DNA of 64,000 nucleotides from Kocuria subflava. Its GTDB lineage: Bacteria > Actinomycetota > Actinomycetes > Actinomycetales > Micrococcaceae. The DNA is taken from NCBI RefSeq assembly GCF_012163155.1, contig NZ_JAAVUN010000002.1, positions 62,001 to 126,000 on the forward strand, in the 5' to 3' direction. Below are positions 1 to 8,781 of the stretch, piece by piece. The notes under the pieces were generated by a model. The model was given only the letters and a program-made list of their open reading frames with translations. It did not search any database and was not told the DNA's origin. Positions within the stretch are counted from its first letter, which is position 1, and every line of letters starts with the position of its first letter. The translations under genes and the position numbers were made by a program.

Positions 1-1028
1 CCGGACTGCAGGTGTTGGCCTCCAAGGGGGTTCACATTGTGGTGCCGCGGGAACGCATCAACGGTGAGGTGGGCCTGATCCTGCAGACAGAGAAGTCCGT
101 GTTGTTCGTGATCCCGTGGGAGCATCACTGGATCATCGGGACCACGGACACCCCGTACCAGCAGAGCCCGGAAACCCCGGTGGCCTCCGGTGCGGACATC
201 GACTACGTCTTGGATCACGCCAACCAGGTTCTGGAGGATCCGCTCACCCGCCAGGACGTGATCGGTGTGTATGCCGGGTTGCGGCCCTTGTTGCAGCCGG
301 TGGCCAAGGACGAATCAGCGGGGTCGGAGGCGGTTTCCACCAAGGTCTCCCGTGAGCACACGGTCATGGAACCTGTGCCCGGGCTGATCTCCATTGCCGG
401 CGGCAAGTTGACCACCTACCGCGTCATGGCAGAGGACGCCGTGGACCTTGCCCTGGGGGATTCTGCCTCGCAGCGTCCCTCCGTCACGGACCGCGTGTTG
501 TTGCATGGTGCTGACGGTTGGGTGGGTGTGGCCGCTCGCATGGACGCCATCCACCAGGAGATTCAGGAGGTGGCCGGCGATCAGTGGACACGCCAACACA
601 CGGAGGACCTGTTGCACCGTTACGGCAGCGCCTATGACGAGGTGCTGGCCATCATGGAGGAAGATCCGGCCACAGCCCAGCCCCTGCCGCACGCTCAGCA
701 GCACGTGCGCGCTGAGATCATTCACGCCTGCCGCTACGAATCCCCGCTGCACCTGGAAGACCTGATGGACACCCGGACCCGGTTGACCTACGCGGCACCG
801 CGCCACGGGTTGGATGCCGCGGAGGAAATCGCACAGATCGCGGCAGCCGAACTCGGATGGACGCGGGAGAAGATGACCGACGAACTGGCCGCCTACACGG
901 CTCGCAGTGAGGCGGAGGACCGTGCAGCCCAGACCCATGACGACGCCGCAGCAGCCACAGCCCGTGATGCTGCCGGTTCCGTGGTGAACGGTTTGGGTGG
1001 ACCTGATAGGACCCGCGCTCAGGCGTGA
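1..1028 (+). CDS. glpD: Aerobic glycerol-3-phosphate dehydrogenase, first copy (5' end outside window)
   Basis: FAD-dependent membrane-associated enzyme oxidising glycerol-3-phosphate to dihydroxyacetone phosphate, passing electrons to quinone. Only about 341 C-terminal residues are visible; the frame is already open at base 3, so the start and the N-terminal FAD-binding fold lie upstream. The visible part holds the conserved segments SKGVHIVVPRERI, PWEHHWIIGTTDTPY and SIAGGKLTTYRVMAEDAV and the C-terminal GlpD domain. It matches the second copy (2224-3975) segment for segment, including a 38-base identical run around positions 383-420. The gene ends 32 bp before the end of a convergent SorC-type regulator. 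Identity as GlpD is secure; which copy is the main enzyme cannot be told. Confidence 0.93.
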   Translation, partial: GLQVLASKGVHIVVPRERINGEVGLILQTEKSVLFVIPWEHHWIIGTTDTPYQQSPETPVASGADIDYVLDHANQVLEDPLTRQDVIGVYAGLRPLLQPVAKDESAGSEAVSTKVSREHTVMEPVPGLISIAGGKLTTYRVMAEDAVDLALGDSASQRPSVTDRVLLHGADGWVGVAARMDAIHQEIQEVAGDQWTRQHTEDLLHRYGSAYDEVLAIMEEDPATAQPLPHAQQHVRAEIIHACRYESPLHLEDLMDTRTRLTYAAPRHGLDAAEEIAQIAAAELGWTREKMTDELAAYTARSEAEDRAAQTHDDAAAATARDAAGSVVNGLGGPDRTRAQA

Positions 1029-1060
1029 TGTACCCGTGAGATGAGCCGGGGGCGTCGTCG

Positions 1061-2065
1061 TCAGTCGAGCTGATGGGTGGTGGCAGCAGCAGCCGTTGGC
1101 CTGGCCGGTGTCTGGGTCTCCAGGTGGGCCAGAACCTGCGTGGCGGTGCGGTCATCAATCACCAGGTCCGTGACGGCTCCTGAGCGCAGTGCACCCAGGA
1201 TGCCCCGGACCTTGTGGCGCCCGGAGGCCACGCACAGGCGGCGGGGGATTCGGGCCAGTTCGGACGGTGTGGGGCCGGAAGCGCGGCGATTCAGATCGAT
1301 GTCCGCGTACGTTCCGTCCTCACGGATGAAGACCGTGCACATGTCTCCCACCACGTTGTTCTCGTGCAAACTGCGCAAGGTCGCGGGGCTCAAATGACCT
1401 TCCGAGTACACCTGGGAGAGCACCGGGCCCTGGAAGGCACCCACGCTGAACACGGCCAGATCAGCCGCTGAGCGCACTGCCAGGATGCGACGCACGGAGG
1501 ACTCCTGCCAGAGCAACGTCCGCGTTTGTTCCAGGTCAAAGAAAGCCGGTGTGGGGAAGGCGTACAGCTCCGCGTTGAAGGCGCGAGCCATGGTGGAGAG
1601 CACCGGACTGGAGGCGCCCACACCGGTGGAATGGGGGCCGGCGGCACCGTTGAGTTGCACCACCGTGACGTCCCGAACGGTGGAGGGCTGCAGGTGGGAG
1701 GCCACCTGGGAGGTGGTGGTGCCCCAGGCCACCCCCAAGGTGCTGCCGTCCGTGACCCACTCACCCACAAGGTGGGCTGCATAGCGGGAGACTGCTTCCA
1801 GTCGCTGAGCCGCGGGGGCGGTCCGTGCCGTGCCTGCCACGTGGATGCGGATCCCGAACAGGTCATGCATGCGACGGCTCAGCAAGTCTGATGGGCTGCT
1901 GGGCATCCGCAGGGACACGGTCACGATGCCGCGTTCCTTGGCCAGTGCCAGCATCCGCGACACGGTTGACCTGGAGACCTGGAAACGGTCGGCAACGGCT
2001 CCCATGGTCATGCCCTGCACAAAGTAGAGCTCGGAGACTTGGTAGAGCAATGAATCGTCGTGCAC
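1061..2065 (-). CDS. SorC/DeoR-family sugar-binding transcriptional regulator (probable glycerol regulator)
   Basis: A 334-residue regulator. An N-terminal helix-turn-helix (MGAVADRFQVSRSTVSRML, about residues 19-37) is followed by a long C-terminal effector-binding domain of the SorC (sugar-binding) type, which normally senses a phosphorylated sugar or polyol. I chose the GTG at 2065 because GGGAGG sits 7 bases upstream of it on the minus strand; an in-frame ATG at 2128 has no such site and would read through the inverted repeat at 2082-2116. The gene lies between two glpD copies and is divergent from the second, so control of glp genes and of itself is the natural inference. The ligand (for example glycerol-3-phosphate) is unproven. 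Confidence 0.85.
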   Translation of the reverse strand: MHDDSLLYQVSELYFVQGMTMGAVADRFQVSRSTVSRMLALAKERGIVTVSLRMPSSPSDLLSRRMHDLFGIRIHVAGTARTAPAAQRLEAVSRYAAHLVGEWVTDGSTLGVAWGTTTSQVASHLQPSTVRDVTVVQLNGAAGPHSTGVGASSPVLSTMARAFNAELYAFPTPAFFDLEQTRTLLWQESSVRRILAVRSAADLAVFSVGAFQGPVLSQVYSEGHLSPATLRSLHENNVVGDMCTVFIREDGTYADIDLNRRASGPTPSELARIPRRLCVASGRHKVRGILGALRSGAVTDLVIDDRTATQVLAHLETQTPARPTAAAATTHQLD

Positions 2066-2081
2066 GCTGAATCCTCCCGTC

Positions 2082-2116
2082 TGCACGTATGTGCAATTCG
2101 TTTGAGCATACGTGCA
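2082..2116. promoter_or_regulatory. Perfect inverted repeat, probable operator of the SorC regulator
   Basis: Arms TGCACGTATG (2082-2091) and CATACGTGCA (2107-2116) are exact reverse complements separated by 15 bp. Similarity continues four bases inward on each side with two mismatches. It lies 16 bp upstream of the chosen regulator start and 107 bp upstream of the second glpD start, so one bound regulator could control both. Operator function is inferred from position and symmetry. Confidence 0.65.
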
Positions 2117-2223
2117 CAGCCGGGGCACAGTTGGGCGCAGACCATGCGGCGCAGCTCACATCCGGACCGGCGCAGCACACTCTTAACTGTCACAGCACAC
2201 ACCGACTGATTGAGGCGACATCC

Positions 2224-3975
2224 GTGCGAACAACCGTCATGACCCCGCTCTCCCGCCAAGCAGCCTTGGATGCCATGGCGGCCACAGGGGAGGCAGGAAC
2301 CGCTGAGGGCAAGGAGCTGGACATCCTGGTGATCGGAGGCGGGGTCACCGGTGCCGGGATCGCCTTGGATGCGGCCACTCGTGGGCTTCGTGTGGGAATC
2401 GTGGAGGCTCAGGACTGGGCCGGTGGCACCTCCCGGTGGTCCTCAAAACTGGTGCACGGCGGCCTGCGGTATCTGCAGCAGCTGGATTTCAAACTGGTGG
2501 CGGAGGCGCTCAGTGAGCGCGAACGCCTGCTCTACACGCTGGCCCCACATCTGGTGAAGCCCGTGCCCTTCCTGTACCCGATCACTCGCCGCTTCTGGGA
2601 GCGGCCGTACGTGACAGCGGGCATCGGCCTCTACGACACTTTGGCGCATCTGGGCTCCAAGGTGGCTTCCATGCCTTTCCATCGCCACCTCACGAACCGT
2701 GGCGTGCGCCGAGCCTTTCCCAGCATCAAACCAGGCACCATGGTGGGTGCCGTCAAGTACTGGGACGGCAAGGTGGATGATGCCCGCCTGGTCCTCACAC
2801 TGGTCCGCACGGCAGTGGGTTACGGCGCACTGGCAGCCTCCCGGACCAAGGTCACCGGACTGCTCAAGAACGACGACGGTACGGTGACCGGGGCTCATGT
2901 GCGGGATCTGGAATCAAGTAGTGAGTTCACCATCCGGGCGCGCAAGGTCATCACGGCCACGGGCGTGTGGACCGAAGAGACTCAGGACCTGGCTGACACC
3001 GATGGAGGACTGAAGGTCCTGGCCTCCAAGGGCATCCACATTGTGGTGCCGCGTGAGCGCATCCAGGGGGAGGTAGGGCTGATCCTGCAAACGGAGAAGT
3101 CCGTGCTGTTCGTGATCCCGTGGGAGCACTACTGGTTGATCGGTACCACGGACACCGCCTACCACCAGGACATCTCCGCACCCGTGGCCACCGGTGCGGA
3201 CATCGACTACGTGATTGAGCACGCCAATGTGGTGCTGGACGATCCACTGACCCGGGACGATGTGATTGGTACGTTTGCCGGTCTGCGGCCCTTGCTGCAA
3301 CCAGGTGTCAAGGACGGCACGGAGACTGCCTCCACCCAGGTCTCGCGTGAGCACACCGTGGCGGAGGTGACGCCGGGACTGATCTCCATTGCCGGCGGCA
3401 AGTTGACCACCTACCGGGTCATGGCGGAAGACGCCGTCGACTTCGCCCTGGGGGAGCAGCGTGCCAAGGAGCTGCCGTCCGTGACGGACCGGACGTTGCT
3501 GCACGGGGCTGACGGCTACCTGCCTTTGACTCGCCAGGTGGATCGTCTGGCGGCCGAGCACGGCTGGGAGACCGCCGTGGTGGAGCACCTGCTCAACCGT
3601 TACGGTTCGGGCATCGCGGAGATCGAAGCTCTGGTGGAGGAGCAGCCGGATCTGGCACAGCCCCTGGGTGGTGCGCCCACCTATGTGCGGGCCGAGATCG
3701 TTCAGGCAGCACGCAACGAAGGTGCTTTGCACCTGGAAGACGTCTTTGAGACACGCACGCGGATGACCTACGACCAGCCTGACCACGGCCTCGCCGTCGT
3801 TGAGGAAGTGGGAGATCTGCTGGCCGCTGAGCTGGGATGGGATCCCGAGCGGCGTGCCGCTGAGGTCGATGCCTACAAGGCCCGATGCGCAGCGGAGGAT
3901 GCCGCAGCAAGAACCACGGACGATCCTGCCGCCGCTGCGGCCCGTGCTGCGGTACCGTCCCTCCAAACACTGTGA
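2224..3975 (+). CDS. glpD: Aerobic glycerol-3-phosphate dehydrogenase, second copy
   Basis: Full-length GlpD of 583 residues, oxidising glycerol-3-phosphate to dihydroxyacetone phosphate with FAD and quinone. The FAD dinucleotide motif GGGVTG is at about residues 38-43, followed by GGTSRWSSKLVHGGLRYL; the C-terminal GlpD domain ends near residue 560. The GTG at 2224 is preferred because GAGG lies 8 bases upstream (2212-2215); ATG 2239 is possible but has no ribosome binding site. It is the complete paralogue of the gene at 1-1028. It is followed after 92 bp by glpF and then glpK, so the three probably act as one glycerol uptake and oxidation unit, likely under the divergent SorC regulator. 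Confidence 0.95.
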   Translation: MRTTVMTPLSRQAALDAMAATGEAGTAEGKELDILVIGGGVTGAGIALDAATRGLRVGIVEAQDWAGGTSRWSSKLVHGGLRYLQQLDFKLVAEALSERERLLYTLAPHLVKPVPFLYPITRRFWERPYVTAGIGLYDTLAHLGSKVASMPFHRHLTNRGVRRAFPSIKPGTMVGAVKYWDGKVDDARLVLTLVRTAVGYGALAASRTKVTGLLKNDDGTVTGAHVRDLESSSEFTIRARKVITATGVWTEETQDLADTDGGLKVLASKGIHIVVPRERIQGEVGLILQTEKSVLFVIPWEHYWLIGTTDTAYHQDISAPVATGADIDYVIEHANVVLDDPLTRDDVIGTFAGLRPLLQPGVKDGTETASTQVSREHTVAEVTPGLISIAGGKLTTYRVMAEDAVDFALGEQRAKELPSVTDRTLLHGADGYLPLTRQVDRLAAEHGWETAVVEHLLNRYGSGIAEIEALVEEQPDLAQPLGGAPTYVRAEIVQAARNEGALHLEDVFETRTRMTYDQPDHGLAVVEEVGDLLAAELGWDPERRAAEVDAYKARCAAEDAAARTTDDPAAAAARAAVPSLQTL

Positions 3976-4067
3976 TCCAGGGCACACCCATTTGGATGTG
4001 GGCCACTCCGGTGAAGATGAATCCACTGCAGGTTTGAAACCGTCCGCTGAGACAAAGGAGTCACACG

Positions 4068-4862
4068 ATGAACGCTGTGTCCGCGCTGCTGCCCATGGAG
4101 GCAGCGGCCGAAGTGGTGCCCCTGAGCACCGTGTTCTGGTCAGAGGTGCTGGGCACCGGCATGCTCACTCTGCTGGGTGTGGGCGTGGTGGCCAACCACC
4201 TGCTGGGCAAGACCAAAGGCAACGGCGGCGGCTGGCTGCTGATCAACTTCGGCTGGGGTCTGGCCGTGTTTGCCGGTGTGTACGTGGCCTGGCAGTCCGG
4301 TGCCCACCTGAACCCGGCGGTGACCGTGGGCATCTGGGCCTCCGGCGGGGAGGAGTACGCCCCCGGAGTCGCCGTGTCGCTGGCCTCCACGCTGGTTTAC
4401 CTGGCCGCTGAACTGCTGGGTGCCTTCCTGGGTGCGGTGCTGTGCTGGATCGCCTACAAGCAGCACTACGACGAGCAACTGGACCCCGCTGCCAAGCTGG
4501 GCACCTTTGCCACCGGCCCGGAGATCCGCTCCTACCCCTGGAACGTGGTCACAGAAGCCATTGCCACGTTCGTGTTGGTGTTCGTGATCCTCATGTTCGG
4601 CGGCACCCCCTCCGGTCTGGGCCCCATGGCCGTGGCCCTGCTGGTGGTCGGTATCGGCGCCAGCTTGGGCGGGCCCACCGGTTACGCCATCAACCCGGCC
4701 CGTGACCTGGGCCCCCGAATTGCACACGCCGTCTTGCCCATCCGCGGCAAGGGCGGAAGCGACTGGGGTTACGCCTGGGTTCCCGTTGTGGGCCCCATCC
4801 TGGGCGCCCTGATCGCCGGTGGCATCTTCCAGCTGTTCCCCGCCACCAATTTCCCGGCCTGA
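4068..4862 (+). CDS. glpF: Glycerol uptake facilitator (aquaglyceroporin)
   Basis: Major intrinsic protein of 264 residues forming a glycerol-conducting membrane channel. It has six hydrophobic segments and the two half-helix motifs: HLNPAV with NPA at residues 82-84, and INPARDLGPR with NPA at 209-211. The Asp directly after NPAR is typical of glycerol facilitators rather than water-only aquaporins. An AAGGAG site lies 7 bases before the ATG. The gene lies between glpD and glpK, so imported glycerol would be trapped by GlpK phosphorylation. Family assignment is secure; preference for glycerol follows from motif and context. Confidence 0.95.
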   Translation: MNAVSALLPMEAAAEVVPLSTVFWSEVLGTGMLTLLGVGVVANHLLGKTKGNGGGWLLINFGWGLAVFAGVYVAWQSGAHLNPAVTVGIWASGGEEYAPGVAVSLASTLVYLAAELLGAFLGAVLCWIAYKQHYDEQLDPAAKLGTFATGPEIRSYPWNVVTEAIATFVLVFVILMFGGTPSGLGPMAVALLVVGIGASLGGPTGYAINPARDLGPRIAHAVLPIRGKGGSDWGYAWVPVVGPILGALIAGGIFQLFPATNFPA

Positions 4863-4944
4863 GCCTGGCGCCAGGCTGCTGCACAGCCCTGGCGCTGACC
4901 ACACCCACAACCGACCCACCACAACGATGTGAGGAGTCCATACC

Positions 4945-6537
4945 ATGACCACCGAATCCACACTCGAGAACACCGAAACAACCACGGAAACCAACCTGGA
5001 GAACAAGGCCGAGTCCTCCAGCAAGGCCCAGTACGTGATGGCCATTGACCAGGGCACCACCAGCTCACGGGCCATCATCTTCAACCACTCCGGTGAAATC
5101 GTGAGCACCGGCCAGTTGGAACACGAGCAGATCTTCCCCAAGGCCGGCTGGGTGGAGCACGACGCCCAAGAGATCTGGCGCAACGTCCGCAAGGTCGTGG
5201 CGGACTCCTTGGCCGTGGCCGAACTGACGGCCTCGGACATCGCCGCCGTCGGAATCACCAACCAGCGCGAAACCGCTGTGGTGTGGGACAAGACCACGGG
5301 TGAGCCCGTTTACAACGCCATCGTGTGGCAGGACACCCGGACCGCCAAGCTGGCAGAGCAGCTGGGCGGAGAGGAAGGCGCGGACAAGTACAAGGACCGC
5401 GTGGGCCTGCCCTTGGCCAGCTACTTCTCCGGCCCCAAGATCTCCTGGATCCTGGACAACGTGGACGGTGCACGCCAGAAGGCGGAGGCCGGTGACCTTC
5501 TGTTCGGCAACACCGACTCCTGGTTGGTCTGGAACATGACCGGCGGCACCAACGGCGGCGTGCACGTCACAGACGTCACCAACGCCTCCCGCACCATGCT
5601 CATGAACCTGGAGACCCTGGACTGGAACCAGGAGATCGCCCAGGACATGGGCGTTCCCCTGTCCATGCTGCCGGAGATCAAGTCCTCATCAGAGGTCTAC
5701 GGTCATGGTCGCCAGACCGGGTTCCTGAAGGATGTTCCGATTGCCGGAATCCTGGGGGACCAGCAGGCCGCCATGTTCGGCCAGGCCTGCTTTGAGCCCG
5801 GTATGGGCAAGAACACCTACGGCACCGGTTCATTCGTGCTCATGAACGTGGGCACTGAGGTGGTCCACTCCGAACACGGACTGCTCTCCACGGTCTGCTA
5901 CAAGCTGGGGGACCAGGATCCGGTGTACGCCCTGGAAGGCTCCATTGCCGTGACCGGTTCGTTGATCCAGTGGCTGCGGGACAACCTGGGATTGTTCTCG
6001 GACGCCTCCCAGGTGCAAGCACTCGCGGAGAAGGTCGACGACAACGGCGGGGCCTACTTTGTCCCGGCCTTCTCTGGCCTGTTCGCCCCCTACTGGCGCG
6101 ACGACGCCCGTGGTGCCCTGGTGGGTCTGACGCGGTACGTCAACAAGTCCCACATCGCCCGCGCCGCCCTGGAGGCCACGGCCTACCAGTCCCGTGAAGT
6201 CATCGAGGCCATGAACAAGGACTCGGACGTGGACATGCAGGAACTCAAGGTGGACGGGGGCATGACGGCCAACGAACTGCTCATGCAGTTCCAGGCCGAT
6301 CAGCTGGACATCCCGGTGATCCGGCCCAAGGTCACGGAAACCACGGCACTTGGCGCCGCCTACGCTGCTGGCATTGCCGTTGGCTTCTGGAAGGGCACGG
6401 AGGACGTGGCCAACAACTGGGCAGAGGACAAGCGCTGGGAGCCGCAGGAAGATCCTGAGACCACAGCCAAGTTCTTCCGCAACTGGCAGAAGGCCGTGAC
6501 CAAGACCTTCGACTGGGTGGACGAGGACGTCGACTGA
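4945..6537 (+). CDS. glpK: Glycerol kinase
   Basis: FGGY-family kinase of 530 residues that converts glycerol and ATP to glycerol-3-phosphate in the cytoplasm. The phosphate-binding DQGTTSSR motif lies at about residues 35-42 and the typical [16 protein letters not shown] and [16 protein letters not shown] segments follow. It carries about 28 extra N-terminal residues rich in Thr, Glu and Asn before the conserved start of the fold; GAGGAG sits just upstream of the ATG at 4945, so this extension seems real. It follows glpF by 82 bp. Transcription probably stops at the large hairpin just after the stop codon. Confidence 0.96.
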   Translation: MTTESTLENTETTTETNLENKAESSSKAQYVMAIDQGTTSSRAIIFNHSGEIVSTGQLEHEQIFPKAGWVEHDAQEIWRNVRKVVADSLAVAELTASDIAAVGITNQRETAVVWDKTTGEPVYNAIVWQDTRTAKLAEQLGGEEGADKYKDRVGLPLASYFSGPKISWILDNVDGARQKAEAGDLLFGNTDSWLVWNMTGGTNGGVHVTDVTNASRTMLMNLETLDWNQEIAQDMGVPLSMLPEIKSSSEVYGHGRQTGFLKDVPIAGILGDQQAAMFGQACFEPGMGKNTYGTGSFVLMNVGTEVVHSEHGLLSTVCYKLGDQDPVYALEGSIAVTGSLIQWLRDNLGLFSDASQVQALAEKVDDNGGAYFVPAFSGLFAPYWRDDARGALVGLTRYVNKSHIARAALEATAYQSREVIEAMNKDSDVDMQELKVDGGMTANELLMQFQADQLDIPVIRPKVTETTALGAAYAAGIAVGFWKGTEDVANNWAEDKRWEPQEDPETTAKFFRNWQKAVTKTFDWVDEDVD

Positions 6538-6550
6538 CCGACCCCCCCTT

Positions 6551-6614
6551 CGCCGAGACCGAGGTTTCTGCCCGCCTGCAACCCCTGTGGCGGGCAGAAA
6601 TCTCGGTCTTGGCG
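6551..6614. repeat. Hairpin repeat family 1, copy A
   Basis: A 64-bp inverted repeat with 26-bp arms (two mismatches) and a 12-base loop, TGCAACCCCTGT. It begins 14 bp after the glpK stop and ends directly against the stop codon of the DUF559 gene at 6615. Here it could end transcription from both sides, but a second copy at 7692-7755 (58 of 64 positions identical by eye) in the same orientation lies upstream of that gene, where a terminator has no use. Confidence 0.9.
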
Positions 6615-7589
6615 TCAGTGCAGGTCTCTTAGCCACCTCCGCAAGGCCATCAAGCGCTGGCGCGATTGCAGATCGTCCATGACGACCACTCGAACGTCCC
6701 ACCCGTCGTCGCGAAGTTCATTCAGACGTCCGGCCTCATCGCGATACTGCCGCCAGTTGAGGTGGTGAACTTTCCCGTTGTACTCAAGAGCTTTGCGGCG
6801 CTGCTTCCACGCCAGGTCCAGGTACACCTTGCGTCCGGATGACAGCACCACTGGCAAGTTGTGGGCCGGTGGTGGGGCACCCAACTCAATGACCACCAGG
6901 CGCAGGACCGTCTCCATGGGAGACCACACATTGGGAGCGGCTTGATTCAACGCTTGGAACAGGAGTGCTTTCCCTCGGGTACCGGGGGCAATGCCATGCA
7001 GTTGCGCCATCAGATCTCCCGGCTGAAGCTGGAGGGGCTGCCCCGCTTCGTCAACAGCTCGAGCGAGCACGTTGTCCGCAGCCACGACCGCGCGCCACCC
7101 ACGTTGCCACTTCTGGAGGGCGAGCAGAGTGGGCAATGCTGCGGTGACCTGGCTGCCCCAAGGTCCTGATTGCAGGGTGTGATGGGCAGCCAACTTACGC
7201 ACCACGACGTCGTTGCCACGCCACAGCTTGTGCCCGTTCGGGACAACGATCTCCGGTGCAGGGTTCCAAGGAGTCCAGGTGCGGGCCTGACCCAGAACGC
7301 CATCCACCCAGTTCATGCCCCACATGAGAGGAATCTGCAGTGCCGCTGCCGCGCAGAGTCCGGAGACGGCTGCGTGGGGCACAGCTGAGGCGATCAGTGC
7401 ACTGACCTCCCACGGCTGCAGGTCTGTCGGTGCGATGATGCCGTCCCATTGCGCCCACAGCCCGTGGGTCAGCGCCACCATGGAGGGGTCACGTTGCAGA
7501 GACCGGGTGCGGCGACCCCAACGCGCGGTGGTGTCGATCTGCGGGATGGGAAATCGCTGGGGCAGCGGTTCGAGGTACATGGTGGGCAC
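6615..7589 (-). CDS. DUF559-type PD-(D/E)XK nuclease-like protein, copy 1
   Basis: A 324-residue protein with a C-terminal domain of the DUF559/very-short-patch-repair-like endonuclease fold. Candidate catalytic residues are Glu226 in SPMET, Asp258 in YLDLAW and Glu269 in ALEYNG, in the order of the PD-(D/E)XK superfamily; the end reads LRDDGWDVRVVVMDD. The N-terminal half is weakly conserved and may be a target-recognition or AbiEi-like region. The GTG start gives MPT..., matching the paralogue at 55751-56740. The gene sits alone between hairpins 6551-6614 and 7692-7755. Nuclease activity and target are not shown; a role in repair, defence or mobility is equally possible. Confidence 0.8.
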   Translation of the reverse strand: MPTMYLEPLPQRFPIPQIDTTARWGRRTRSLQRDPSMVALTHGLWAQWDGIIAPTDLQPWEVSALIASAVPHAAVSGLCAAAALQIPLMWGMNWVDGVLGQARTWTPWNPAPEIVVPNGHKLWRGNDVVVRKLAAHHTLQSGPWGSQVTAALPTLLALQKWQRGWRAVVAADNVLARAVDEAGQPLQLQPGDLMAQLHGIAPGTRGKALLFQALNQAAPNVWSPMETVLRLVVIELGAPPPAHNLPVVLSSGRKVYLDLAWKQRRKALEYNGKVHHLNWRQYRDEAGRLNELRDDGWDVRVVVMDDLQSRQRLMALRRWLRDLH

Positions 7590-7691
7590 GCTATGTGCGG
7601 CCGATTCCGCCCGTGCAGGTTGTCCACAGCCCGGAGGGAATACACCAGGTGGTCAGGACAACTTCTCCGCCTGTGGAGGACCTCTTCCTTC

Positions 7692-7755
7692 CGCTGAGAC
7701 CGAGGTTTCTGCCCGCCTGCAACCCCTGTGGCGGGCCGAAACCTCGGTTTCGTCG
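7692..7755. repeat. Hairpin repeat family 1, copy B
   Basis: A 64-bp inverted repeat matching copy A in sequence, loop and orientation, differing at about 6 positions. It lies 103 bp upstream of the DUF559 start and just before the probable rpsD promoter, that is, between two divergent genes, so it is unlikely to be a terminator. Confidence 0.9.
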
Positions 7756-7760
7756 GGGGC

Positions 7761-7769
7761 TGGTACAGT
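7761..7769 (+). promoter_or_regulatory. Possible extended -10 promoter of rpsD
   Basis: TGGTACAGT has the TGN-TANNNT form of an extended -10 element. No good -35 box is visible. It would give a leader of about 230 bases, which could hold an S4 autoregulatory structure. Tentative. Confidence 0.35.
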
Positions 7770-8003
7770 TGTGCGGTCGGCCGGCAAGGTGCCGCTTTGT
7801 TCTGCCCTCATGCCTCAACCACACGACGGGTCGGCCACCGAAAGCGAGCACCTGTAGCTCTGCGGGATTGCGGCTGATCCCCACCTCTCCACATGGACCG
7901 ATCCATGCCTGGAGGCCGGACCGAACAGATCACGACGTCCGTCGTCGAACCTGCACCAGCAGGACGCGGCAGCGGGCGCCACCGCATGAAAGGTGACACA
8001 TCA

Positions 8004-8639
8004 GTGTCTGACAACGCATTGCGTGCGCGCCGCCAGGTGCGCAAGTCCCGTGCCCTCGGAATCGCCCTGACGCCGAAGGCTGAGAAGTACTTTGAGCGCC
8101 GTCCGTACGGCCCCGGTGAGCACGGCCGTGCCCGCCGCAAGGCAGATTCGGACTACAAGGTTCGTCTGCTGGAGAAGCAGCGCCTGCGCGCCCAGTACAA
8201 CATCCGCGAGAAGCAGATGCACCGTGCCTACGTCGAGGCCAAGCGCCGCGAGGGCCAGACCGGTGAGAACCTGATCCAGCTGCTGGAATCCCGCCTGGAC
8301 GCCTTGGTCCTGCGCGCCGGTTTCGCCCGCACCATGGCTCAGGCCCGCCAGATGGTGGTGCACCGTCACATCCTGGTCGACGGCCAGCGTGTTGACCGCC
8401 CCTCCTTCCTGGTCAAGCCCGGTCAGATGATCCACGTGCACGAAAAGTCCGAGAAGATGGTCCCGTTCCAGGTTGCCGCCACCGGCGCCCACCAGGACGT
8501 GCTGCCCAAGACCCCGGCTTACCTGAACGTTGAGATCGACAAGCTGCAGGCCACCTACACGCGTCACCCCGAGCGCTCCGAGGTCCCCGTGACCTGTGAA
8601 GAGCAGCTCGTGGTCGAGTACTACGCTCGTATGGCCTGA
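8004..8639 (+). CDS. rpsD: 30S ribosomal protein S4
   Basis: Primary 16S rRNA-binding protein uS4 of the small subunit body, 211 residues. The S4 RNA-binding domain carries SRLDALVLRAGFARTMAQARQMVVHRHILVDG (in two adjoining parts) in the middle. It is of the form found in actinobacteria, where it often stands apart from the alpha operon. I chose GTG 8004 because AAAGGTG lies about 7 bases upstream; ATG 7986 would add six residues but overlaps that site. Transcription should stop at the strong terminator at 8704-8747. Confidence 0.95.
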   Translation: MSDNALRARRQVRKSRALGIALTPKAEKYFERRPYGPGEHGRARRKADSDYKVRLLEKQRLRAQYNIREKQMHRAYVEAKRREGQTGENLIQLLESRLDALVLRAGFARTMAQARQMVVHRHILVDGQRVDRPSFLVKPGQMIHVHEKSEKMVPFQVAATGAHQDVLPKTPAYLNVEIDKLQATYTRHPERSEVPVTCEEQLVVEYYARMA

Positions 8640-8703
8640 TCTGCAAAGTTCGACCTGATCTGCAACAACGACGACGACCGCGGCCCTCGCCACCGTTGAC
8701 GCA

Positions 8704-8747
8704 AGAACCACCCCCGCACCAATCGTGGTGTGGGGGTGGTTCTTTTT
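8704..8747 (+). terminator. Intrinsic terminator after rpsD
   Basis: Arms of 18 bp (8704-8721 and 8726-8743, 17 of 18 pairing) around a 4-base loop, followed by a run of T. It ends rpsD transcription and lies 35 bp before the end of the convergent protease gene. Confidence 0.9.
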
Positions 8748-8781
8748 CGGGTGGGCCCAGGCTGATGGGCGGTGGAGGGGA

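Larger units (their letters stand above)
7590..8003. other. Gene-free stretch between the DUF559 gene and rpsD
   Basis: This 414-bp divergent intergenic region holds hairpin copy B and a possible extended -10 promoter just after it. The remaining roughly 230 bp would be an unusually long rpsD leader. I see no convincing small gene in it. Confidence 0.5.

Noticed and set aside
2914-4026. Minus-strand open frame opposite glpD
   Set aside because: Antisense shadow with no recognisable domain.
7595-7996. Plus-strand frame covering hairpin B and the rpsD leader
   Set aside because: Its protein is largely a translation of the hairpin repeat; no ribosome binding site.
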